Assembly (NCBI GenBank): GCA_903831635.1
Contig: CAIKYN010000326.1
Coordinates: 1-11,645 of the forward strand
Direction of reading: 5' to 3'
Source of the DNA: an uncultured Spartobacteria bacterium
Lineage (GTDB): Bacteria > Verrucomicrobiota > Verrucomicrobiia > Chthoniobacterales > UBA6821
Length of the DNA: 11,645 nucleotides
The position numbers and the translations under genes are program-made. Positions 1 to 4,501 of the stretch are shown here, piece by piece. Below the pieces are notes generated by a model, which was not told where the DNA came from, did not search any database, and was given only the letters and a program-made list of their open reading frames with translations. Every line of letters starts with the position of its first letter. Within the stretch, counting starts at the first letter, position 1.

Positions 1-461
1 ACTGCGATCTCGGCCTGAGACAAATGCTCGTATTCGCTCAGGATCAGCGACTCACGGAGATCGGGCGGGAGAGAAGCGATTGCCACTTGCACGGCCTGCT
101 CACGTTCACGAGATTCCGCTGCTTTGAGCGGATCGCCCTCGGAGGCCACGGTATCGGCTTCCTCAAGCGGGAGGGTTGGATGGCGTCGCTGCCAACGAAG
201 GTGGTTCCGTCCGAGATTTGCCGCGATACCGAAGAGCCAGGTCGAGAATTGCCCCCCTGTGCGGAATTTCATCCGCCCCTGATAGACCCTCACGAAAGTC
301 TCCTCGGCTAGTTCCACGGCCGTCGCTTCGTTCCCTGTGAAGCGGTAGAGGTAGGCGATTAGGCGGTTCTTCCAGCGATCCATGATCCCATTGAGAGCCA
401 GATCCTCCCCGCCTGCCAGTAGGGCCATCGCGGAGCGGTCCTCCTGGTCGCTTTCAGACAT
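1..461 (-). CDS. ECF-type RNA polymerase sigma factor, 3' end outside window
   Basis: Reading from the ATG at 459-461 gives at least 153 residues with no stop before the window edge. The protein begins MSESDQEDRSAMALLAGGED. Residues about 20-90 look like sigma region 2 (a helix around RLIAYLYRFTGNEATAVELA, then EETFVRVYQ and the conserved F.TWLFGIAANLGRNHLR). Residues about 122-153 look like the start of region 4 (IASLPPDLRESLILSEYEHLSQAEIA). There is no region 1 or 3, which is the ECF layout. The start is supported by AGGAG 8 nt upstream, one of the few clear ribosome-binding sites in the window; it overlaps the stop of the preceding gene (TAAGGAG). Twelve nt separate it from a CnrX-like sensor gene, itself preceded by a CnrY-like membrane protein, so a CnrH-type metal-stress sigma factor is the best inference. 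The family call is firm; the metal role rests on context. Confidence 0.9.
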   Translation of the reverse strand, partial: MSESDQEDRSAMALLAGGEDLALNGIMDRWKNRLIAYLYRFTGNEATAVELAEETFVRVYQGRMKFRTGGQFSTWLFGIAANLGRNHLRWQRRHPTLPLEEADTVASEGDPLKAAESREREQAVQVAIASLPPDLRESLILSEYEHLSQAEIA

Positions 462-473
462 TCCAGAAGCTCC

Positions 474-905
474 TTATTTTGAACCGCAGGAGTCGATCAC
501 GAGCGGCAGCACCTTGAGTAGATACTCCTTACGCTTCTCGGGAGGCAGCTCTGCCGCCACCGCATAGAAATGCTCCAGCATTACGATCCGTGTCTCGGTT
601 CTGATACGATCGGTTTCCGCCACCGCCTCACGGAGTGTGGGAGTGATATTCCGCTGGCCCAATCCCGCCTCCAGCGAGAGCTGCTCGAGTCGTGCATTCG
701 CTTCGCACATTTTGTCGCAATAGGGGCCGCAGCGGGAGCCGTATTCTGTTTGCAGGGCCTCGATACGGCACGATTTGTCAGCGGAGAGTCCGTACTTCTG
801 GCAGAGCCATGCCGCAGGAGAACTCTTCATCAGGTGGCGGCTGAGCATGGCTCCCACAACACCGATCAGGACGGCGGCCAGCAGGACAAGAAAGCCACGT
901 TGCAT
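474..905 (-). CDS. Membrane-anchored periplasmic metal sensor, CnrX/heavy-metal-resistance type
   Basis: A 143-residue protein from the ATG at 903-905; a TTG at 912-914 could add three residues. Residues 5-22 form one hydrophobic helix with little charge before it, so the rest should be periplasmic. The remainder is helical, with the segment MLEHFYAVAAELPPEKRKEY (about 109-128) resembling the second helical hairpin of CnrX/CpxP-like sensors, where the family has its 'LxPEqr..Y' motif. Six cysteines (35, 46, 59, 63, 67, 140) include a C-x3-C-x3-C helix face with M66, a plausible thiolate metal site, whereas CnrX of Cupriavidus uses mainly His/Glu/Met. The gene starts 9 nt after the anti-sigma-like gene stops and ends 12 nt before the sigma gene, so the three are surely co-transcribed. 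Likely role: sense a metal in the periplasm and release the sigma factor through the CnrY-like partner. The fold assignment is by pattern, not alignment. Confidence 0.65.
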   Translation of the reverse strand: MQRGFLVLLAAVLIGVVGAMLSRHLMKSSPAAWLCQKYGLSADKSCRIEALQTEYGSRCGPYCDKMCEANARLEQLSLEAGLGQRNITPTLREAVAETDRIRTETRIVMLEHFYAVAAELPPEKRKEYLLKVLPLVIDSCGSK

Positions 906-914
906 GAGAAGCAA

Positions 915-1214
915 TCAGCGAGCCAGCGCACTAGCAGCAAACGGCCGGAGCGAATGAAGATACTGCTCCTCCTGAGAGGATCGGGCCTGAAGTCCACCGA
1001 GCAAGATGCCTCCAAAGAGGGCCACCGCCATGCAGGTCGCAGCGATGCGAGGTGTGGCCAAACCCTGAATCCATGAGAACAAAGGCTCAAAGGAAGACTT
1101 CCGACTCTCCAATGTTTCAATTCGAGACCAAACAGAACGATTGAATCCGGATCCGGGCTCCGCCTTTGGAGTCCAATTCTGCAGAAGAGCGGAAAGTTCG
1201 TGATCGTCACTCAT
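915..1214 (-). CDS. Small single-helix membrane protein, probable CnrY-like anti-sigma factor
   Basis: A 99-residue protein from the ATG at 1212-1214; an in-frame TTG at 1235 would add seven hydrophobic residues and is less likely. The N-terminal ~55 residues are soluble and acidic/polar (MSDDHELSALLQNW...FNRSVWSRIETLESR). Residues 56-77 are one transmembrane helix (RIAATCMAVALFGGILLGGLQA), followed by a ~22-residue tail carrying QYLHSLRPF, a 'YLxSxxP' motif I associate with small proteins next to metal-sensing ECF systems. Length and topology match CnrY (about 95 residues, one helix), which holds CnrH at the membrane with its cytoplasmic N-terminus. Its position directly before the sensor and the sigma factor gives the Y-X-H order. 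No Shine-Dalgarno is visible. The sequence itself is too short and diverged for a family call without context. Confidence 0.6.
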   Translation of the reverse strand: MSDDHELSALLQNWTPKAEPGSGFNRSVWSRIETLESRKSSFEPLFSWIQGLATPRIAATCMAVALFGGILLGGLQARSSQEEQYLHSLRPFAASALAR

Positions 1215-1258
1215 GGGGAAAAGTAAAAATAGCAAAGATTAGTCTAGAAGACTCAACG

Positions 1259-1292
1259 GGCGGGGACAGGCTTTTTCGGCACCACCCCCGCC
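1259..1292 (-). promoter_or_regulatory. GC-rich hairpin between cysteine-rich peptide gene and anti-sigma gene
   Basis: On the minus strand GGCGGGG and CCCCGCC (7 bp, all G-C) enclose a 20-nt loop. It lies 16 nt after the stop of the cysteine-rich peptide gene and about 45 nt before the anti-sigma start. No U-run follows, so it is not a classic Rho-independent terminator. It could protect the 3' end of an abundant short peptide mRNA or partly attenuate read-through into the regulator genes. Structure seen, role inferred. Confidence 0.4.
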
Positions 1293-1308
1293 TCGCTGAA
1301 TCATCAGC

Positions 1309-1488
1309 TTATTTGCAGCAACTCTTGCAGCAAGAAGCACACTTGCCATCCGAGCACTTAGCGCAGGAACTGCAGCTCTTGGAGCATCCCTGGCAGCTCT
1401 TGCAGGCGTTATCGGCAGCCGTGGCTGTGGCAAGACCGAGTCCGGCGATGAGGGCGAGCATGGCGCCCGCTTTGATCAATGTTTTCAT
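1309..1488 (-). CDS. Secreted 59-residue cysteine-rich peptide, probable metal-binding
   Basis: From the ATG at 1486-1488 the frame encodes 59 residues and ends in TAA. Residues 1-24 are a clear signal peptide: K2 and K6, a hydrophobic core AGAMLALIAGLGLA, and ATA before the likely cleavage at A24/A25. The mature part is about 35 residues with 11 cysteines (29, 32, 35, 39, 42, 45, 50, 53, 54, 57, 58), arranged as C-x2-C and C-x3-C steps with interleaved Lys and Ser, ending in CCKSCCK. There are no aromatic residues. This composition is metallothionein-like, but with a signal peptide, so it would bind metal outside the cytoplasm or be a disulphide-rich peptide. It sits just upstream of a CnrYXH-like regulatory set on the same strand, which supports a metal role. 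I recognise no named family. The cysteine periodicity in one frame, the signal peptide and the clean start and stop make a real gene very likely. Confidence 0.8.
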   Translation of the reverse strand: MKTLIKAGAMLALIAGLGLATATAADNACKSCQGCSKSCSSCAKCSDGKCASCCKSCCK

Positions 1489-1512
1489 GTGTGTGGTGTG
1501 TTTTGTTCAGAG

Positions 1513-1527
1513 CGGGAAGGATTCCCG
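1513..1527. promoter_or_regulatory. Perfect inverted repeat in the leader of the cysteine-rich peptide gene
   Basis: CGGGAA-GGA-TTCCCG is a 6-bp perfect inverted repeat with a 3-bp centre, 25 nt upstream of the peptide's ATG. On the minus strand it is immediately preceded by TGGAAC (1527-1532), reminiscent of the GGAAC -35 of ECF promoters, and followed by TCTGAAC. The spacing between these is about 15 nt, slightly short for a standard ECF promoter. It may be an operator or a leader hairpin; no function is proven. Confidence 0.35.
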
Positions 1528-1562
1528 TTCCATAAGTAATTCACCGCACAAGGCGAAATCCC

Positions 1563-1580
1563 CCCGAGAATTTCCTCGGG
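1563..1580 (-). terminator. Short hairpin downstream of the four-helix membrane protein gene
   Basis: CCCGAG and CTCGGG form a 6-bp stem with a 6-nt A/T-rich loop, 13 nt beyond the stop codon of the 1594-2211 gene. On the minus strand it is followed by GGGGGATTT rather than a U-run, so termination is uncertain. Its place between that gene and the cysteine-rich peptide gene is the main reason to list it. Confidence 0.35.
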
Positions 1581-1593
1581 CCCCCAAAAAAAC

Positions 1594-2211
1594 TCAGTTC
1601 GTTGCCGGAGCAGAGACTGATCCGGATCCAACAGGAGCCATTGCGTTAGGGGCAATCGAGGTTGATGGCATTGGGGCAGGAGTCTGGGAGGGCGAGGCTA
1701 CGGGAGTGGCATTAGGTTCAGGAGTCGGCGTTGACTTTGAGGTGGGACGGAACTCCGGATGACGAATCCATCCCCCTGCCTCGGCAGTCCAAACACTCAA
1801 GCCGATGGAAATCGTGCATCCCAGGAGGACAGCCCAGCCGATCCAAGCCGCCTGACGGGGAAACTTGATCAGGGCGAGAAGCGCTAGGAGCGCCAGGATT
1901 CCTGCGGCATAGACAAGAGGCGCTGTGATATTAGCGCGGTGAGCATGCTGACGGAGGGCGGTCTTCCCCGCATCATCCAAGCCAGGTTGGATCGATCCAT
2001 CCATGAATGCATCATAGGCGCCTCCACCCGTCTGCATGACCGCAGGCATCGTGCAAACACAGAGGATCACCGCCAGCAACCCCGAGGCAAGAGCACCGCG
2101 ACTATGAAAAACGATGCCAATAAGGACCGGAAGGCAAGCAACGCTGAGTCCGATGATCGGAACATGATTCAGGGCCACATGGAGATGGGCCGGAGAGAAG
2201 AGGGTGTCCAT
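1594..2211 (-). CDS. Four-helix membrane protein with N-terminal His cluster and Pro/Ser/Thr-rich tail
   Basis: A 205-residue protein from the ATG at 2209-2211. The start region SPAHLHVALNHVPIIG carries H9, H11 and H16 at the first membrane helix (about 11-35). Further helices lie at about 40-60, 95-116 and 121-141. H89 and H91 precede helix 3, and a conserved-looking AEAGGWIRHPEF follows helix 4. The HLxxxLNHxPxxG opening belongs to a family of predicted membrane proteins usually left unnamed, DUF2231-like in topology, sometimes found near metal or redox genes; that association is from memory. Residues about 155-205 are low complexity (PTPEPNATPVASPSQTP), likely an extended periplasmic or cytoplasmic tail. 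No Shine-Dalgarno is visible. It lies 105 bp upstream of the cysteine-rich peptide gene on the same strand, so it may belong to the same locus, but a hairpin intervenes. Function unknown. Confidence 0.75.
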   Translation of the reverse strand: MDTLFSPAHLHVALNHVPIIGLSVACLPVLIGIVFHSRGALASGLLAVILCVCTMPAVMQTGGGAYDAFMDGSIQPGLDDAGKTALRQHAHRANITAPLVYAAGILALLALLALIKFPRQAAWIGWAVLLGCTISIGLSVWTAEAGGWIRHPEFRPTSKSTPTPEPNATPVASPSQTPAPMPSTSIAPNAMAPVGSGSVSAPATN

Positions 2212-2252
2212 GGTTAATTTGAGAGGCTTATCCGGTGAGCGACGACAAGCAA

Positions 2253-2283
2253 GAGGGAAGCAATATGCAATTTATGATCCCTC
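2253..2283. repeat. Inverted repeat in the divergent intergenic region
   Basis: GAGGGA (2253-2258) and TCCCTC (2278-2283) are perfect inverted arms around 19 A/T-rich bases, between the divergent genes starting at 2211 (minus) and 2330 (plus). This could be a shared operator. No convincing promoter boxes were identified by eye, and a 6-bp repeat can occur by chance. Confidence 0.25.
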
Positions 2284-2329
2284 CAAGGCTGCGCTCGACA
2301 CAAAAGCCACGGTATTGTGAAATTCACTC

Positions 2330-2536
2330 ATGAGCAACGGACAAGGATCTGCGGGCAACGTCATCGCCTCCCTGGCGAGTTTCTTTATCCCCGGGCTCGG
2401 ACAACTTCTTCAGGGGCGATTGCTCGCAGCCATTCTCTTCTTCGTCTTTACAGGAATTCTCTGGGTTTTTCTCTTGGGCTGGATCATCCACCTCTGGGCC
2501 TGCCTCGATGCCGCCCTCTGGAAGCCAAGGAGCTAA
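2330..2536 (+). CDS. Small TM2-like membrane protein
   Basis: A 68-residue protein from the ATG at 2330. The motif FFIPGLGQLLQGR (18-30) is the typical entry of TM2-like small membrane proteins, whose PGLGQ turn joins a short hydrophobic segment to the next helix. Residues about 31-53 are a strongly hydrophobic stretch (LLAAILFFVFTGILWVFLLG), and 54-68 (HLWACLDAALWKPRS) is an amphipathic end, also family-like (W.x.DA). Function of such proteins is generally unknown. It stands alone on the plus strand, diverging from the gene at 1594-2211 and about 180 bp before the beta-barrel gene. There is no Shine-Dalgarno. An overlapping longer frame from 2317 reads through the same bases but shows no family features. 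Confidence 0.75.
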   Translation: MSNGQGSAGNVIASLASFFIPGLGQLLQGRLLAAILFFVFTGILWVFLLGWIIHLWACLDAALWKPRS

Positions 2537-2652
2537 AGCGCTTCGAGGGTCAATCCCCTGTAGTGGTCAATTTTTTTCATCGATCCGCCACTCTCTAAGG
2601 CGATTGCTTAGATAAAAAGAATCTTCTCTCTGTAGAGAACAGCAAAAAGAAC

Positions 2653-2670
2653 TTGGCATGTCGTGTGCTT
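2653..2670 (+). promoter_or_regulatory. Probable sigma-54 (-24/-12) promoter of the beta-barrel gene
   Basis: TTGGCATGTCGTGTGCTT places GG at 2655-2656 and GC at 2667-2668, the exact 12-bp phase of sigma-54 promoters (YTGGCACG-N4-TTGCW), and predicts transcription from about 2680, 40 nt before the ATG. The same motif form recurs at 3966 and 11164. A sigma-70 reading is also possible (TTGGCA, 16 bp, extended -10 TGCTAGAAA at 2672-2680), so the site is ambiguous alone. A 6-bp hairpin (TTCTCT/AGAGAA, 2624-2639) and a GGTCAAT direct repeat (2548 and 2565) lie upstream. Confidence 0.55.
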
Positions 2671-2719
2671 TTGCTAGAAACAGGGCTTCAACCAGTCCCA
2701 AAACCAACCAAAACATACC

Positions 2720-3667
2720 ATGAAACTCGTCTCACGCTTTGCCGCGTTCGCCCTTACGGCGGTTGCCGGCGCCTCCGCTCTTCATGCGGAAAACAATGCT
2801 GACCAGCAGAACGTTGCTGATCAGGCAGCTGCAGCCAAGAAAGACTACTCCACCACGAATGCCGTTGCTACCGGCAAGGATGTGAAGGCTCCCGTTGCAC
2901 CGGTTGCGGCAACTAGCCCGATGTTCACATTGAATGTCAGCGAGAACTATGACAGCCGCTACATGTTCCGCGGCGTCGATGTTCTTGCAGGAACGGGGAT
3001 CATCTCGACCACCTTCGCACCGACCTGGCACATCACTGCCAACGACACGCTCACTGTACCTCTCTGGTTCGCTTCTGCTGTCAAGAGCAACAAGAATGCC
3101 TCCTCCTACAGGGAGTTTGATGTTCCTGTGAACTACCTCCACACCTTCGATAGCGGATTCAACCTTGGTGCTGGTTACGCTCTCTACAACTACTTCAACC
3201 TCCCTGGTGGCAACCGCCCCGGCGGCGATGGAATCCAGAATGAAGTCAACGTGACCGCCGGTTACTCCAAGACCTTGAAGAACGGTATCTCGCTGAACAG
3301 CTCGTTGACCTACTACTATGAGCTCGGAACGGCTAATCAGTACACCTATGGATCCGTTAATCCTGGATCCAGCTTCCTGACTCCCTCGCTTGGCGCCACG
3401 ATCCCTCTGAACTTCATCAAGAAGGATGGATCGGTTACCTTCAATCCTAACACCCAGTACAACTTCTCGTTTGTGTATAATCCAAACCAGAATGGCACTT
3501 ACGTATCGGGCGCTAACAACTGGCAGTTCCAGCTCCCTGTGACCTGGCAGATCACCAAGGTCTGGTCCGTCACCGGTTATTGGGCTTATTCCTATCAGGG
3601 TCTCGACCTCTACAACACCGCTAAGTCCCTTGGCTGGGCAGGTTGCAGCGTTGGTGCTTCCTTCTAA
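2720..3667 (+). CDS. Putative outer-membrane beta-barrel (TorF-like porin)
   Basis: A 315-residue protein with a signal peptide (MKLVSRFAAFALTAVAGASALHA, cleaved after A23), a ~40-residue Ala/Lys/Val-rich linker, and from about residue 66 alternating polar/hydrophobic strands rich in Tyr, Asn, Ser and Gly. It ends in SVGASF, a terminal Phe typical of barrels inserted by the Bam machinery. The segment LNVSENYDSRYMFRGVDVLAG (71-91) resembles the opening strand motif (SdY.fRG) of the Gcw_chp/TorF family of putative porins. That family call is by pattern. Codon use is narrow and the terminator strong, suggesting high expression. No Shine-Dalgarno is present; the leader is A/C-rich. The sigma-54-like promoter shared with the downstream nitrogen operon suggests it serves outer-membrane entry of a nitrogenous solute, but this is inference. 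A general-purpose porin remains possible. Confidence 0.75.
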   Translation: MKLVSRFAAFALTAVAGASALHAENNADQQNVADQAAAAKKDYSTTNAVATGKDVKAPVAPVAATSPMFTLNVSENYDSRYMFRGVDVLAGTGIISTTFAPTWHITANDTLTVPLWFASAVKSNKNASSYREFDVPVNYLHTFDSGFNLGAGYALYNYFNLPGGNRPGGDGIQNEVNVTAGYSKTLKNGISLNSSLTYYYELGTANQYTYGSVNPGSSFLTPSLGATIPLNFIKKDGSVTFNPNTQYNFSFVYNPNQNGTYVSGANNWQFQLPVTWQITKVWSVTGYWAYSYQGLDLYNTAKSLGWAGCSVGASF

Positions 3668-3694
3668 AAACCTTTTTGGTTAACTGACAACGAG

Positions 3695-3729
3695 GGCCCC
3701 GCCGGAAACGGCGGGGCCTTTCTTTTTTT
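3695..3729 (+). terminator. Strong Rho-independent terminator after the beta-barrel gene
   Basis: A perfect 10-bp stem, GGCCCCGCCG (3695-3704) pairing with CGGCGGGGCC (3709-3718), is closed by a GAAA tetraloop and followed by TTTCTTTTTTT. It starts 28 nt after the stop codon and insulates the barrel gene from the nitrogen operon. Confidence 0.95.
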
Positions 3730-3815
3730 GTGTAGTCTCTTTGACAAATAAATTGAGAGACATTTTTTCCCAGCTATCGGATTAATGACTGCAATCTCTG
3801 TGTGCCCGCCCGAGT

Positions 3816-3828
3816 GCAATGGCATTGC
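3816..3828. promoter_or_regulatory. 13-bp palindrome, possible enhancer site for a sigma-54 activator
   Basis: GCAATG-G-CATTGC is a perfect palindrome centred at 3822, about 170 bp upstream of the predicted start near 3992. That distance is normal for upstream activator sites bound by NtrC-type enhancer-binding proteins. It does not match the enterobacterial NtrC consensus, so the binding protein is unknown. Confidence 0.35.
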
Positions 3829-3927
3829 GCAAACACCAGATCCTTACACACCAAAGAACGGCTGAAAAATTATTCGAACTGCACTAGTCAGCCATCGGAT
3901 CTGGTTTTGAAGTGTATTATGTGTCGA

Positions 3928-3943
3928 ATAGGTAAGTGTTACC
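3928..3943. promoter_or_regulatory. Candidate operator O1 upstream of the operon promoter
   Basis: Contains the palindrome GGTAA-GTG-TTACC (3931-3943); its left part ATAGGTAA (3928-3935) is repeated in inverted form as TTACCTAT at 3991-3998. It lies about 50-60 bp upstream of the predicted start and immediately before the gene of a ribbon-helix-helix regulator, so autoregulation is the simplest idea. No binding evidence. Confidence 0.4.
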
Positions 3944-3965
3944 GCCGCAAGCGCATCATTAAGAG

Positions 3966-3983
3966 TTGGCGTAGTTTTTGCTT
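3966..3983 (+). promoter_or_regulatory. Probable sigma-54 (-24/-12) promoter of the regulator/carboxylase operon
   Basis: TTGGCGTAGTTTTTGCTT has GG at 3968-3969 and GC at 3980-3981, 12 bp apart, and a perfect TTGCT -12 element. The predicted start near 3992 gives a leader of about 30 nt to the GTG at 4022. The same form recurs at 2653 and 11164. Confidence 0.6.
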
Positions 3984-3990
3984 GTGAGTA

Positions 3991-3998
3991 TTACCTAT
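3991..3998. promoter_or_regulatory. Candidate operator O2 at the transcription start
   Basis: TTACCTAT is the exact inverse of ATAGGTAA at 3928-3935. The arms are 63 bp centre to centre, about six helical turns, with the sigma-54-like promoter between them, and O2 covers the predicted start. A tetrameric NikR-like protein could bridge both arms. Inference only. Confidence 0.35.
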
Positions 3999-4021
3999 CA
4001 AGAGATTCTTAGTACCAACTT

Positions 4022-4501
4022 GTGAAATCCCGTAAACCAACCACTAGAAAAAACCATTCCGGAGTCACCCGCATCAGCATCTCGCTTCCGCCGGATGTCT
4101 GCTTGGCTCTCGATAACCTTGTGCTTCGGAGGGGGTTCGATAGCCGATCGCAGGCGCTCTCCTCGATGATCACGGAGCACCTCATCGGGCAGTCCGATCA
4201 CGGGGCGGAGGGGGATGCCGTGATGACCGGGACGATCACGCTATTTTATAACCAGAAGAAGAACAACCTGCTCTCACGCCTCGCTTCGCTGAAGCGGGAT
4301 TACCTGAACGAAGTGATCGGCTCCCTTCAGGTCCAATTGGAGAACGATCACATCATGGAGGTAATCCTGATTCAGGGGCCCGCCGCGACGTTGCGCAGAA
4401 TTTCAGACTCATTCCTGACCTGCAAGGGGGTCAAGGGAAGCAAGCTCACCCTGACAAGCACCATCATTCCCCAACTTCATCCCTTGAATTCCAAGCCATG
4501 A
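4022..4501 (+). CDS. NikR-family transcriptional regulator lacking the nickel ligands
   Basis: A 159-residue protein from GTG at 4022; a TAG at 4010 in this frame and no nearby ATG make this the only usable start. After a basic 14-residue extension, residues 15-55 are a ribbon-helix-helix DNA-binding domain (TRISISLPPDVCLALDNLVL, RRGFDSRSQAL), matching NikR's RVTITLDDDLLETLDSL...RRGYNNRSEAI. Residues about 68-147 match NikR's ACT-like sensor domain without gaps in its centre. Against E. coli NikR from memory, nickel ligands H76, H87, H89 and C95 correspond to R92, Q103, Q105 and I111, so none is kept. It likely forms a tetramer but should sense something other than nickel, possibly a pathway intermediate or nitrogen signal. 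Its TGA overlaps the next gene's ATG (ATGA, 4498-4501), tying it to the carboxylase operon. Fold call strong; ligand unknown. Confidence 0.88.
   Translation: MKSRKPTTRKNHSGVTRISISLPPDVCLALDNLVLRRGFDSRSQALSSMITEHLIGQSDHGAEGDAVMTGTITLFYNQKKNNLLSRLASLKRDYLNEVIGSLQVQLENDHIMEVILIQGPAATLRRISDSFLTCKGVKGSKLTLTSTIIPQLHPLNSKP

Larger units (their letters stand above)
3730..4021. other. Regulatory intergenic region before the nitrogen operon, no gene seen
   Basis: Lower in GC than the flanking genes and without a credible coding frame; the 61-codon frame from 3802 is Cys/Lys/Arg-rich without family features. It contains a 13-bp palindrome (3816-3828), an inverted repeat pair (3928-3943 and 3991-3998) and a sigma-54-like promoter (3966-3983), each listed separately. 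TGCAAT occurs at 3790 and 3815. No guanidine-I (ykkC) riboswitch landmarks were found. Confidence 0.6.

Noticed and set aside
24..311. 95-codon plus-strand frame
   Set aside because: Antisense to the ECF sigma factor, whose conserved regions read clearly on the minus strand.
3741..3764. TTGACA at 3741 as a sigma-70 -35 box
   Set aside because: No acceptable -10 element 16-18 bp downstream; the bases there are a T/C run.
3802..3987. Possible small gene upstream of the regulator
   Set aside because: The 61-residue product is low in family signal, runs through the operators and sigma-54-like promoter, and has no ribosome-binding site.
3730..4021. Guanidine-I (ykkC) or other guanidine riboswitch
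   Set aside because: The conserved ykkC landmarks were searched for by eye and not found; the expected leader from the sigma-54 start is only about 30 nt.
4022..4501. Annotation as a true nickel-responsive NikR
   Set aside because: All four high-affinity nickel ligand positions are non-coordinating (R, Q, Q, I).
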